Source: Sphingomonadaceae bacterium
Lineage (GTDB): Bacteria > Pseudomonadota > Alphaproteobacteria > Sphingomonadales > Sphingomonadaceae
Assembly (NCBI GenBank): GCA_019239785.1
Contig: JAFAZM010000190.1
Span: forward strand, 1-10,449
DNA: 10,449 nt
Direction of reading: 5' to 3'
In this document: positions 1-6,317 of the stretch, piece after piece
Numbering within the stretch: position 1 is the first letter of the stretch
Layout: the number at the start of each line of letters is the position of its first letter
Position numbers and translations under genes: made by a program
Notes under the pieces: model-generated
Database searches by the model: none
What the model saw: the letters and a program-made list of their open reading frames with translations, nothing else
Told to the model about the DNA's origin: nothing

Positions 1-109
1 CAGCTGATTCCGCGGGGGGCTGTGGCCGCAAAGCCAAAGCCCGTCGCCTTACTGTCTTCTTACGGTCAAAATCCTTGACGCTGAGCCGCTTCGCGCGGAA
101 TCAGGAGGC

Positions 110-793
110 ATGTTCGCCTGGTTTCGTCGCCGCTACCTGGATCTGCTCGGCTCGATCTACATCTATAACGAGCATCGCGGCTATACGAGCATCGACCGCA
201 TCCTCGAGGCGGTCCGCAGCCGCCATCCCGAAGACAGGGACTTCATCGCCGCGGTCGAGAAGCACCGCGCCGACGAGCGCAAGCATTATGTGATGTTCAA
301 GCGCTGGTTCGAGCTGCGGGGAAAGATGCCGCTCGCGGTCGACCGGACCTGCGGCCATATCGACCGCTTCATCGAGATCATGTTCCGCCGCCGCATCGAC
401 GAGCTCGACACCGACAAGGTGATCACCGACGACCGCCTGTTCGAGCGGCTCTGCCGGGTGATCTCGCTGACCGAGCAGCGCGGGATGAAGCAGGTCGAGA
501 TATTGCTGAAGCACCCGCTGGTCCGCCACGACCCGGTGCTGATCAAGATCTTCAAGGTGATCGAGAAGGACGAGCCGAGCCACTGGGCGCCTTATGACGA
601 GTGGCTGCGGCGGCACGGCCGGCGCGACCCGAAATGGTGGGAGCGTCTGATCGACTCCTTCATCCATTCCGAGCTGATGATCCTCAAGATCCCGATCCTG
701 TTCTTCAACGTCTGGATGAAGCGCCGCACCGCCTGGGCCGACGCCGACGATCCCGCCGAGCGGCTCGCCTCGCCCGTCAGCGCCGCGGCCTGA
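110..793 (+). CDS. Ferritin-like diiron-domain protein
   Basis: This 227-residue protein shows the ligand pattern of a four-helix ferritin-like diiron centre: E21 (in NEHRGY), E56-x-x-H59 (in DERKHY), E122 (in LTEQRG) and E155-x-x-H158 (in DEPSHW). Known family members are oxidases, desaturase-like enzymes or iron-binding proteins; the substrate here cannot be read from sequence. No signal peptide is visible. A hydrophobic stretch at about residues 183-200 (ELMILKIPILFFNVW), followed by basic residues, may let the C-terminus touch the membrane. The ATG follows AGGAGG by only one base (103-108), unusually close, but no other start in this frame gives the conserved N-terminal helix. It appears monocistronic, with a repeat palindrome after its stop. 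The diiron fold is well supported by motif; the function is unknown. Confidence 0.85.
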   Translation: MFAWFRRRYLDLLGSIYIYNEHRGYTSIDRILEAVRSRHPEDRDFIAAVEKHRADERKHYVMFKRWFELRGKMPLAVDRTCGHIDRFIEIMFRRRIDELDTDKVITDDRLFERLCRVISLTEQRGMKQVEILLKHPLVRHDPVLIKIFKVIEKDEPSHWAPYDEWLRRHGRRDPKWWERLIDSFIHSELMILKIPILFFNVWMKRRTAWADADDPAERLASPVSAAA

Positions 794-818
794 GTGGGGA
801 ATGCGTTCGATCCTCAAA

Positions 819-935
819 CGCTCGTCCTGAGTAGGGACTGAGCTTGGCGAAGGCCCGTATCGAAGGACCGGCTCGAACGCTGTACGTCCTTCGATACGCC
901 GGTTCGACAAGCTCACCGGCTACTCAGGATGAGCG
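819..935. repeat. Imperfect palindromic intergenic repeat (REP-like, CGTCCTGAG type)
   Basis: Two 50-bp arms (819-868 and 886-935) are inverted copies matching at about 40 of 50 positions, separated by a 17-base loop. The arms carry the words CTCGTCCTGAG, GAGCTTG/GCGAAGG and TATCGAAGGAC. The same vocabulary recurs at 9105-9188, so this is a dispersed family. Such elements are common between genes in sphingomonad genomes, as remembered rather than searched. It could fold as a transcript-end hairpin for the ferritin-like gene. It has no T-run, so an intrinsic terminator is not certain. Confidence 0.85.
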
Positions 936-974
936 ATGGGTTGCTCCGGCCCAACCTCCTCGCGTTCCGCACTC

Positions 975-1955
975 ATGCATATCCTGCTGACCGGCTCCTC
1001 CGGCTGGCTCGGCCGCTTTCTCGCGCCGCGGCTGCGCGCCGCGGGCCATGAGGTGACCGGGCTCGATGTTGCGGCCGGCGCGGATACGGACGTGATCGGC
1101 TCGGTCGCCGACCGCGCGCTGGTCGACCACGTCTTCGCCGAGCGCGGCATCGAGGCGGTGATCCATGCCGGCGCGCTGCATAAGCCCGACATCGTCCGCT
1201 ACCCGCCCGCGGCCTTCGCCGAGGTCAATGTCGAGGGCACCCGCAACCTGCTGGAAGCGGCAGTCGCGGCTGGCAACGACCGCTTCCTCTTCACCTCGAC
1301 GACCTCGCTGATGATCTCAGAGACGGTCCGTGCGGGCAGGGAGGGCGGCGCAACCAGCGCCTTCTGGATCGACGAGAGCTTCGGCCCGCTCGCCCCGCGC
1401 AACGTCTACGGCGTCACCAAGCTCGCGGCCGAGCGTCTCTGCCGCGAGGCCCACGAGGCGCACGGCCTCGCCGTCACCATCCTGCGCACCGGCCGCTTCT
1501 TCCCCGAGGACGACGACACCCACCGCGATCTCGGCGGCGAGAATCGCAAGGCCAACGAATTCCTCGGCCGCCGCCTCGCCGCCGAGGATGCGGCGGACGC
1601 CCATCTCATCGCGCTGGAGCGGGCGCCTGCACTGGGCTTCGACACCTTCATCCTCGCCGCGCCGACGCCGTTCGTGCGCGCGGATGCGGAGGAACTGGTC
1701 CGCGACGCGCCGGCGGTGATCGGGCGCTATTTCCCCGATGCGGCTTCGCTCTATGCGCGCGCCGGCTGGTCGCTGCCGGCGCATATCGACCGCATCTACG
1801 ATCCCTCGCATGCCGAAGCGCGGCTCGGCTTCCGCTGCCGCACCGATTTCGCCGCGATCCTCGCAGCGCTCCGCAGCGGCGGTCCATTGCCCTTCGACCA
1901 CGATCCCTCCTATGTCTCTCCGAAGGAGACGGGCGAGGAGAGGGGACCATGCTGA
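975..1955 (+). CDS. NAD-dependent epimerase/dehydratase (extended SDR)
   Basis: This 326-residue protein is an extended short-chain dehydrogenase/reductase. It has the N-terminal Rossmann motif GSSGWLG (residues 7-13) and an Asp at the end of strand 2 (D31, GLDVA) that favours NAD over NADP. It also has the strand with FTSTTS (106-111) and the catalytic Y145-x-x-x-K149 (NVYGVTK). Family members epimerise or dehydrate nucleotide sugars or reduce small carbonyls; no substrate-specific signature is recognised. The start at 975 is chosen because the Rossmann strand begins at once (MHILLTG). An in-frame ATG at 936 would add 13 residues encoded partly by the edge of the preceding repeat, although it has an AGGA before it while 975 has no clear Shine-Dalgarno. 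The stop overlaps the next start (ATGCTGA), indicating translational coupling to the lactonase-like gene. Confidence 0.88.
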   Translation: MHILLTGSSGWLGRFLAPRLRAAGHEVTGLDVAAGADTDVIGSVADRALVDHVFAERGIEAVIHAGALHKPDIVRYPPAAFAEVNVEGTRNLLEAAVAAGNDRFLFTSTTSLMISETVRAGREGGATSAFWIDESFGPLAPRNVYGVTKLAAERLCREAHEAHGLAVTILRTGRFFPEDDDTHRDLGGENRKANEFLGRRLAAEDAADAHLIALERAPALGFDTFILAAPTPFVRADAEELVRDAPAVIGRYFPDAASLYARAGWSLPAHIDRIYDPSHAEARLGFRCRTDFAAILAALRSGGPLPFDHDPSYVSPKETGEERGPC

Positions 1956-2779
1956 AGCGGGCAGTGGCGGCGGCTATCGGCTTCCTGGCGCTGACCGCGA
2001 CGCAGGCGCCGCCGGCGGCGCGGCCGGCGATGTCTCTCTGGCGGCTCGACTGCGGCGACTTCCAGATCAACGACATCAACGCCTTCATGTCGGACACGTC
2101 GGAATATCCGGCGCGGCCCAAGCATCTCGTCGGCAGCTGCTATCTGATCAGGCATGGCGACCAATATCTGCTCTGGGACACCGGCATGCCTGCCGCCCTG
2201 CTCGGCCATCCCGATGTGAACCCGGTGATGACCGTCACCCTCCACGCCTCGCTCGTCGACCAGCTCGCCCGGATCGGGGTGCGGCCCGAGCAGGTGAACC
2301 TGGTCGGGATCAGCCATTATCATGGCGATCATACCGGCCAGGCGCGCGACTTCCCCAATGCGCGGCTGCTGATGGGCGCAGCCGATCTGGCCGCCCTGCG
2401 GGCGCGGCCCGCGGCGGGGCAGGCGGACCTCGCCCATTGGCTCTCCGGCGGCGGCCAGGTCACCGAGGTGCAGGGCGATCTCGATGTCTTCAACGACGGC
2501 TCCGTGGTGATGCTGAACCTGCCCGGCCATACGCCCGGCCATCATGCACTGCTCGTCCGGCTGGCTTCGGGACCGGTGATGCTCTCCGGCGACACCTATC
2601 ATTTCGCCGAGCAGGTCGCGCATCGCGGGGTGCCGCCGTTCAACACCAACCGCGCCGAATCGCTCGCCTCGATGGACCGGTTCGACCGGCTGGCGCGCAA
2701 CCTCCATGCCCGCGTGATCATCCAGCACGAGCCGGCCGACGTCGGCAAATTGCCCGCTTTTCCAGGAGCGGCGCATTGA
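1949..2779 (+). CDS. Secreted MBL-fold hydrolase, N-acyl-homoserine-lactonase-like
   Basis: This 276-residue protein starts with a signal peptide (basic MLKR, hydrophobic core to about residue 17, likely cleavage near A20), so it probably acts in the periplasm. The metallo-beta-lactamase fold is complete, with H123-x-H125-x-D127-H128 (HYHGDH), H194 (GHTPGH), D215 (SGDTYH) and terminal H260. Together these supply both zinc sites. The pre-motif section (SCYLIRHGDQYLLWDTGM) resembles proteins annotated as the N-acyl homoserine lactonase family. The true substrate could be another lactone or ester, so quorum quenching is inference. GAGGAG lies 8 bases upstream of the ATG. It overlaps the epimerase stop by 7 bases and its TGA overlaps the TTG start of the quinone oxidoreductase, placing it mid-operon. 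Confidence 0.88.
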   Translation: MLKRAVAAAIGFLALTATQAPPAARPAMSLWRLDCGDFQINDINAFMSDTSEYPARPKHLVGSCYLIRHGDQYLLWDTGMPAALLGHPDVNPVMTVTLHASLVDQLARIGVRPEQVNLVGISHYHGDHTGQARDFPNARLLMGAADLAALRARPAAGQADLAHWLSGGGQVTEVQGDLDVFNDGSVVMLNLPGHTPGHHALLVRLASGPVMLSGDTYHFAEQVAHRGVPPFNTNRAESLASMDRFDRLARNLHARVIIQHEPADVGKLPAFPGAAH

Positions 2780-3774
2780 AGGCGCTCCTCTCCACCGCGC
2801 CCGGCGGGCCCGAGACGCTGGCGCTGACCGAGCTCGCGGACCCCGTGCCCGGCCCCGGCCAGCTGCTGGTCCGGGTCAAGGCCTGCGCGATCAACTATCC
2901 CGACGTGCTGATCATCGAGGACAAATATCAGTTCAAGCCGGCGCGCCCCTTCGCGCCCGGCGGCGAGATCGCCGGCACGGTCGAGGCGGCGGGGGAAGGA
3001 GTGAGCGGCTGGGTGCCCGGCGACCGGCTGATCGCGATGCTCGGCCATGGCGGCCTCGCCGAGAAGGTGCTGGTGTCCGCGGCGATGGCCTTGCCCTTGC
3101 CCGAGGGGCGCAGCTTCGTCGAAGGCTCGGCCCTGATCCTCACTTATGCGACCACCATCCACGCTTTGCTGGACCGCGGCGGGCTGAAGGCGGGGGAGAC
3201 TTTGCTCGTGCTCGGCGGCGCCGGCGGCGTCGGCCTCGCCGCGGTCGAGCTCGGCAAGGCGTTCGGCGCCCGCGTGATCGCCGCCGCCTCCTCCGAGGAG
3301 AAGGCCGAGGCGGCGCGCGCCGCCGGCGCCGACGCGGCGATCGTCTACCCCCGCGGGCCGTTCGACAAGGAGGGCGCGAAGGCCCTCTCGCAGCTGTTCA
3401 AGGACGCCGTCGGCCCGGACGGCGCGGACCTGGTCTACGATCCGGTCGGCGGCGACTATACCGAGGCCGCGCTGCGGGCGATCGCCTGGGAGGGGCGGCT
3501 GCTGGTGATCGGCTTTCCCGCCGGCATCCCGAAGCTGCCGCTCAACCTCACCTTGCTGAAGAGCTGCGACGTGCGCGGCGTCTTCTGGGGCGCTTTCGCC
3601 GCGCGCGATCCAAGGGCCAATGCGGCCCATCTCCAGACCCTGTTCCGGCTCTGGGAGGAGGGGAAGATCGCGCCCAGGGTCAGCCGGACCTGGCCGCTCG
3701 CGCAAGGCGGCGAGGCGATCGCCCACATGGCCGCCCGCCAGGCCGTCGGCAAGCTGGTGGTCACGATGGACTAG
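2776..3774 (+). CDS. NADPH:quinone oxidoreductase (zinc-independent MDR family)
   Basis: This 332-residue medium-chain dehydrogenase/reductase lacks the zinc-ligand pattern of alcohol dehydrogenases and matches the quinone oxidoreductase branch. The N-terminal GroES-like domain (about 1-120) contains ACAINYPDVL and PGGEIAGTV. The nucleotide-binding Rossmann domain carries LGGAGGVG (146-153), followed by ELGKAFGARVIA. YDPVGG (221-226) and LVIGFPAG (243-250) are typical landmarks. The expected role is NAD(P)H-dependent reduction of quinones or enones in the cytosol. The start is taken as TTG at 2776. It has AGGAG at 2764-2768 (7-base spacing), overlaps the preceding TGA as TTGA, and gives the expected N-terminus (LKALLSTAPGGPETL). 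The same frame stays open upstream but is only a shadow of the neighbouring genes there. It is the last gene of the three-gene operon. Confidence 0.92.
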   Translation: MKALLSTAPGGPETLALTELADPVPGPGQLLVRVKACAINYPDVLIIEDKYQFKPARPFAPGGEIAGTVEAAGEGVSGWVPGDRLIAMLGHGGLAEKVLVSAAMALPLPEGRSFVEGSALILTYATTIHALLDRGGLKAGETLLVLGGAGGVGLAAVELGKAFGARVIAAASSEEKAEAARAAGADAAIVYPRGPFDKEGAKALSQLFKDAVGPDGADLVYDPVGGDYTEAALRAIAWEGRLLVIGFPAGIPKLPLNLTLLKSCDVRGVFWGAFAARDPRANAAHLQTLFRLWEEGKIAPRVSRTWPLAQGGEAIAHMAARQAVGKLVVTMD

Positions 3775-3777
3775 GAT

Positions 3778-3933
3778 CCCTCTCCCTGCAGGGGAGAGGG
3801 AGGGGCCCGCTCGCGAAGCGAGCGGGAGGGTGAGGGCAGTGCGGAAGCCCGGCGCAATCCACGCACGCCCTCCACCGCTTGAGCCCTCACCCTCGGCCTT
3901 CGGCCGGTCCCTCTCCCCAGCATGGGAGAGGGA
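3778..3933. repeat. Nested multi-hairpin intergenic element, likely bidirectional terminator
   Basis: The 156-bp element sits between convergent genes and is built symmetrically. Hairpin A (CCCTCTCCC 3778-3786 / 3792-3800) and hairpin B (CCCGCTCGC-GAA-GCGAGCGGG, 3806-3826) are followed by a 12-base arm, GAGGGTGAGGGC (3826-3837). That arm pairs perfectly with GCCCTCACCCTC (3883-3894). Then come hairpin B' (CGGCC-TTC-GGCCG, 3894-3906) and hairpin A' (10 bp, 3908-3917 / 3924-3933). The order A-B-C...C'-B'-A' makes one large cruciform-capable unit. It probably ends transcription from both sides. It looks like a dispersed alphaproteobacterial intergenic repeat rather than a gene-specific terminator. 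Confidence 0.85.
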
Positions 3934-3939
3934 GGGGGC

Positions 3940-4383
3940 TCAGTGCGGCGTAGCCGCGGGCGCGGGCGTGGCCGGCGTCGCCGGGGCGCGGCTCTGGCGG
4001 ATCGCGTCGGCAAGCTGGGTCGGGACGGCGCCGATCTGGCTCTGATATTGCGCGCGGCCCGCGGCCTGCTGATCCGCGGGGAGGGTGGCGAGCAGGGCCT
4101 CGACCGCCTGATCGAGCGCGGTGCGCTGGGTCGCGCAGCCGTTCATCACGCTGGTCGCCCCCGCTTCCGGGGTCGCCGTCGCGGCGACGCCCGACACGCC
4201 GGTGGAAAGGCATTGGCTGTAGGCCATCGCCGCCGGCTGGATCGCTGCCCCGGGGCCGGCGGGAGCCGCGCTGGGCGGCGGCGAAGACGGCGCGGGCGGC
4301 GTCGAGGAGGCGGCGGGCGGCTGCGCCAGGGCCGGCGCGGCGGCGATGAGCAGGGCGGCGGAAAGCGCGAATCTCAGCGACAT
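3940..4383 (-). CDS. Small exported Ala/Pro-rich protein, unknown function
   Basis: This 147-residue protein has a clear Sec signal peptide (MSLRFALSAALLIAAAPALA, cleavage after A20). An Ala/Pro/Ser linker (about 21-50) precedes a conserved-looking core (about 51-132) with two cysteines, C58 (SQCLS) and C83 (NGCAT), that could form a disulfide in the periplasm. The tail is low-complexity Ala/Thr/Pro. The core reads as helical (QAVEALLATLPADQQAAGRAQYQSQIG). The start at 4383 is chosen over a longer in-frame ATG at 4458 because it begins the signal peptide and has GGAG (4393-4396, complement) 9 bases upstream. Third codon positions are strongly G/C. It is convergent with the quinone oxidoreductase gene and divergent from the DUF1476 operon. 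No family is recognised. Confidence 0.8.
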   Translation of the reverse strand: MSLRFALSAALLIAAAPALAQPPAASSTPPAPSSPPPSAAPAGPGAAIQPAAMAYSQCLSTGVSGVAATATPEAGATSVMNGCATQRTALDQAVEALLATLPADQQAAGRAQYQSQIGAVPTQLADAIRQSRAPATPATPAPAATPH

Positions 4384-4521
4384 TGCAAAAATCTCCGTAG
4401 GAACCGCCTTCGTCGCAGATTCGGGCTTGGGCGCAAGCGGCTTTTCGACCAGCGGCATGGGAAGCGTTGCGAACGCCTGCCGCCGTCTCTATCTCTCCCT
4501 TGAAACAGGTAAGGGAATGAG
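4384..4521. promoter_or_regulatory. Divergent intergenic region with presumed promoters for both sides
   Basis: The 138 bases between the start of the minus-strand exported-protein gene and the start of the DUF1476-bolA-grxD operon must hold the promoters for both. The stretch contains short A/T-richer patches near 4384-4400 and 4495-4515. I could not identify convincing -35/-10 boxes. The right edge carries AAGGGA (4511-4516), a plausible ribosome-binding site for the gene starting at 4522. Confidence 0.4.
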
Positions 4522-4848
4522 ATGACCCAGTTCGACGACCGCGAGCGAGCATTCGAGAATATGTATGCCCGCGATCAGGAGTTGCAGTTCAAGATCGCCG
4601 CGCGCCGCAATCGGCTGCTCGGCCTGTGGGCGGCGAAGAAGATGGGGCTGACCGAGGTGGAGGCGGACGCCTATGCGCGCGACGTAATCCGCGCCGATTT
4701 CGAGGACGGCGGCGACGACGACGTCGTCCGCAAGCTGCTTGGCGACCTAACCTCCGCGGGCGTCGAGATCGACGATGCCGCGATCCGGCAGGCGCTCGAC
4801 CACAAGATGGTCGAGGCGCGCCGTCATTTCATCGAAGCGCAGGGCTGA
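4522..4848 (+). CDS. DUF1476 protein, F1Fo-ATPase inhibitor zeta subunit family
   Basis: This 108-residue soluble, highly charged, mostly helical protein matches the alphaproteobacterial DUF1476 family. The recognisable core is FDDRERAFENMYARDQELQF followed by KIAARRNRLLGLWAAKKMGL, with the acidic helix TEVEADAYARDVI and the C-terminal VVRKLLGDLTSAGVEIDD. In Paracoccus denitrificans the family member is the zeta subunit, whose N-terminus inhibits ATP hydrolysis by F1-ATPase. In other alphaproteobacteria the inhibitory strength varies, so regulation of ATP synthase here is inferred from the family. The length is standard. AAGGGA lies 5 bases before the ATG. Only 14 bases separate its stop from bolA, so the genes are very likely co-transcribed. 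Confidence 0.92.
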   Translation: MTQFDDRERAFENMYARDQELQFKIAARRNRLLGLWAAKKMGLTEVEADAYARDVIRADFEDGGDDDVVRKLLGDLTSAGVEIDDAAIRQALDHKMVEARRHFIEAQG

Positions 4849-4862
4849 GGCGGAGCCGGGAC

Positions 4863-5096
4863 ATGCCGATGGCCGCCGACCAGATCGAGACCTTGATCCG
4901 CGAGGGCATTCCCGACGCCCGGGTCGAGATCGTCGATCTCGCCGGCGACGGCGATCATTACGAGGCCCGGGTGATCGCCGAAAGCTTCCGCGGCCTGCCC
5001 CTCGTCCGCCAGCATCAGCGCGTCTACCAGGCGCTCGGCGGGCGGATGGGCACCGAATTGCACGCGCTCAAGCTCGCCACCGGCGTCCCCGAGTAG
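4863..5096 (+). CDS. bolA: BolA/IbaG-family protein, glutaredoxin partner
   Basis: This 77-residue protein is a short cytosolic BolA-family member. The helix-turn region FRGLPLVRQHQRVYQAL contains the invariant histidine H51 used with a CGFS glutaredoxin to hold a shared [2Fe-2S] cluster. H32 (GDHYE) lies in the variable loop that in this family often gives a second ligand. The C-terminal ELHALKLATG is characteristic. BolA proteins with GrxD-type glutaredoxins act in iron sensing and Fe-S cluster delivery. In alphaproteobacteria this can feed iron regulators. The start at 4863 has only a weak GGGA upstream, and an ATG two codons later (4869) is possible. It sits 11 bases before grxD, whose product is its expected partner. 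Exact subclass (BolA versus IbaG) is uncertain. Confidence 0.92.
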   Translation: MPMAADQIETLIREGIPDARVEIVDLAGDGDHYEARVIAESFRGLPLVRQHQRVYQALGGRMGTELHALKLATGVPE

Positions 5097-5107
5097 AGGA
5101 ATTGAAC

Positions 5108-5434
5108 ATGACCGACGTCCGCGACCGCATCGACGAGATTGTAAGGAATAACGACATCGTCCTCTTCATGAAGGGCACGCCGCTCTTCCCGCAATGCGGC
5201 TTCTCCAGCCGCGCGATCGCGATCCTCGACCATCTCGGCGTCAAATATGAGAGCGTCGACGTGCTGCAGGACCCGGAGATCCGGAACGGCATCAAGGATT
5301 ATTCCGACTGGCCGACCATCCCCCAGCTCTACCTGAAGGGGGAGTTCGTCGGCGGCTCCGACATCATGATGGAGATGTTCCAGGCCGGCGAGCTGCAGGC
5401 CCTGGTCGACGAGAAGCAGGTCGCGCGGGCTTAG
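5108..5434 (+). CDS. grxD: Monothiol CGFS glutaredoxin (Grx4 family)
   Basis: This 108-residue protein is a single-domain monothiol glutaredoxin of normal length. It has the glutathione/cluster site K22 (MKGTP), the active-site C30-G-F-S33, the cis-proline motif WPTIPQLY (68-75) and GGSD (82-85) for glutathione binding. Proteins of this class bind a [2Fe-2S] cluster as a dimer, or as a heterodimer with BolA, and transfer it to targets in the cytosol. AGAGGA (5095-5100) lies 7 bases before the ATG and overlaps the bolA stop, supporting co-translation. It is the final gene of the operon. Confidence 0.96.
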   Translation: MTDVRDRIDEIVRNNDIVLFMKGTPLFPQCGFSSRAIAILDHLGVKYESVDVLQDPEIRNGIKDYSDWPTIPQLYLKGEFVGGSDIMMEMFQAGELQALVDEKQVARA

Positions 5435-5512
5435 CGAACGGCGTCCCGCGGCAGAAAGCCGGGGTCTCAGGACAAGACGTCACAGTGGGTTTCCACGAAA
5501 TCCAGGCCTTCG

Positions 5513-5614
5513 CTCCCCTTGATGGGGAGGGGTTGGGGTGGGGTGGACTCTCCGCCCGCTCGGAGCCTTTCGTCCCGCGCCACCCCCACCCAACCCTCCC
5601 CCATCAAGGGGGAG
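5513..5614. repeat. Palindromic intergenic repeat (CTCCCCTTGATGGGGAGGG type)
   Basis: The arms at 5513-5546 and 5580-5614 are near-perfect inverted copies, about 34 bp each. They read CTCCCC-TTGATGGGGAGGGG followed by TTGGGGTGGGGTGG, and the loop is about 33 bases. The element lies 78 bases after grxD and may help end that transcript. The same family is seen at 8975-9075, and a half copy at 9221-9246. No coding potential was seen in it. Confidence 0.85.
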
Positions 5615-5697
5615 GGCCAAGGAACGCGTCCTAAATTAGCGCCCTATGCGCCTTCGCCGGGATGACGGTTCGCGAGGGCGGGCCTCGCTCAAATGGA

Positions 5698-5739
5698 AAG
5701 GGCGGGCCGCGCGACCGGAAAGCGCTGGGCCCGCCCCTT
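5698..5739. terminator. GC-rich hairpin, possible terminator
   Basis: AAGGGCGGGCC (5698-5708) pairs with GGCCCGCCCCTT (5728-5739) with one bulged base. An inner GCGC/GCGC stem (5709-5712 / 5722-5725) closes a 9-base loop. No T-run follows on either strand, so termination is a guess. It may alternatively shape the 5' leader of the downstream repressor transcript. Confidence 0.35.
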
Positions 5740-5916
5740 GAGTGGAACCGTGTGGACGCGATCATCTATCCAAGCCGCGTGCCAGGATGCGAAAATGGCG
5801 GAAATCCAAGCTTTTTCAGGGTGAACGACTTTTAACCTTCTTCTCGACTGTAAAATCCGCCGACAGCAGCGGTCTGGCCGCCCGCGCGCCATTCATCCTC
5901 CGTTCAGCCCGCGAAT

Positions 5917-5932
5917 GACTACTCATGTAGTC
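5917..5932. promoter_or_regulatory. Probable BlaI-family operator
   Basis: GACTACTCATGTAGTC is an inverted repeat with 6-bp arms (GACTAC/GTAGTC) and a 4-base centre, ending 19 bases before the repressor start codon. Its CTAC-N4-GTAG core has the same half-site geometry as the TTAC-N4-GTAA core of the Bacillus and Staphylococcus bla operators, as I remember them. The position fits autorepression of the blaI-M56 operon. It is the only palindrome of this kind seen in the gap. Confidence 0.7.
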
Positions 5933-5951
5933 GACCAAGGGAGGGGATTGG

Positions 5952-6317
5952 ATGGAGCGGATCGGGGAAGCGGAATATGCGGTGATGGAGGTGCTCTGGC
6001 AGGACGCGCCGTTGACCGCCGCCGAGGTCGCCGAGCGCGTGCCGGCCGAGCGCGGCTGGTCGATCCGCACCGTCAAGACGATGCTCGCCCGCCTGCTCGC
6101 CAAGGGCGTGCTCGCGCATGAGGAGGAAGGGCGGCGCTATCTCTACCGGCCGCGCATCGCGCGCGCCGATTATGTAGCGCAGGAATCGGGCCGGCTGATC
6201 GACCGGATGTTCGGCGGCCGGGTGACGCCGCTGGTCGCTCATCTCGCCGAGCGCGACCGGCTGAGCGAGGCCGACATCGCGGAGATCGAGGCCCTGCTGA
6301 AGGCGTTGAAGGCGTGA
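5952..6317 (+). CDS. blaI: BlaI/MecI/CopY-family transcriptional repressor
   Basis: This 121-residue protein has the BlaI winged helix-turn-helix (about residues 4-70): EAEYAVMEVLW, then the helices LTAAEVAERV and SIRTVKTMLARLLAKGVL, and the wing EEEGRRYLYRP. The C-terminal helices (about 72-121) serve dimerisation. Family repressors bind as dimers to palindromic operators and are inactivated by the partner M56 protease (bla/mec) or by metal (CopY). No CopY-type Cys metal motif is present. GGAGGGG precedes the ATG, and an operator-like palindrome lies just upstream. Its TGA overlaps the GTG of the M56 gene (GTGA), typical of these pairs. Regulation of beta-lactamase is not implied, since no beta-lactamase gene is seen here. 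Confidence 0.93.
   Translation: MERIGEAEYAVMEVLWQDAPLTAAEVAERVPAERGWSIRTVKTMLARLLAKGVLAHEEEGRRYLYRPRIARADYVAQESGRLIDRMFGGRVTPLVAHLAERDRLSEADIAEIEALLKALKA

Larger units (their letters stand above)
5615..5951. other. Intergenic region upstream of the BlaI-family gene
   Basis: This 337-bp gap contains one hairpin (5698-5739), an A/T-richer patch at about 5810-5860 where a promoter is likely, the perfect palindrome at 5917-5932 and a GGGAGGGG ribosome-binding stretch at 5939-5946. I found no convincing open reading frame on either strand and no tRNA-like fold. Exact promoter boxes could not be assigned. Confidence 0.5.

Noticed and set aside
75..103. TTGACG at 75-80 as a -35 box for the ferritin-like gene
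   Set aside because: The sequence 17 bases downstream (near 98-103) is not a good -10 box and would place the transcript start at the ATG. Not supportable by eye.
936..974. Earlier ATG for the epimerase
   Set aside because: The 13 extra residues are not part of the Rossmann fold and come from repeat-adjacent sequence. It remains possible because it has an AGGA upstream.
1738..2775. Upstream extension of the quinone oxidoreductase frame
   Set aside because: It overlaps the epimerase and the lactonase-like gene in another frame, and its translation is Arg/Pro/Ala-rich without family features. The TTG at 2776 is the supported start.
2599..3726. Long minus-strand frame opposite the quinone oxidoreductase
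   Set aside because: It is a typical high-GC shadow frame with no domain features, while the plus strand carries complete MDR motifs.
5689..5892. 67-codon minus-strand frame upstream of the repressor gene
   Set aside because: No recognisable family, no clear ribosome-binding site, and it covers the hairpin and the A/T-rich presumed promoter area.
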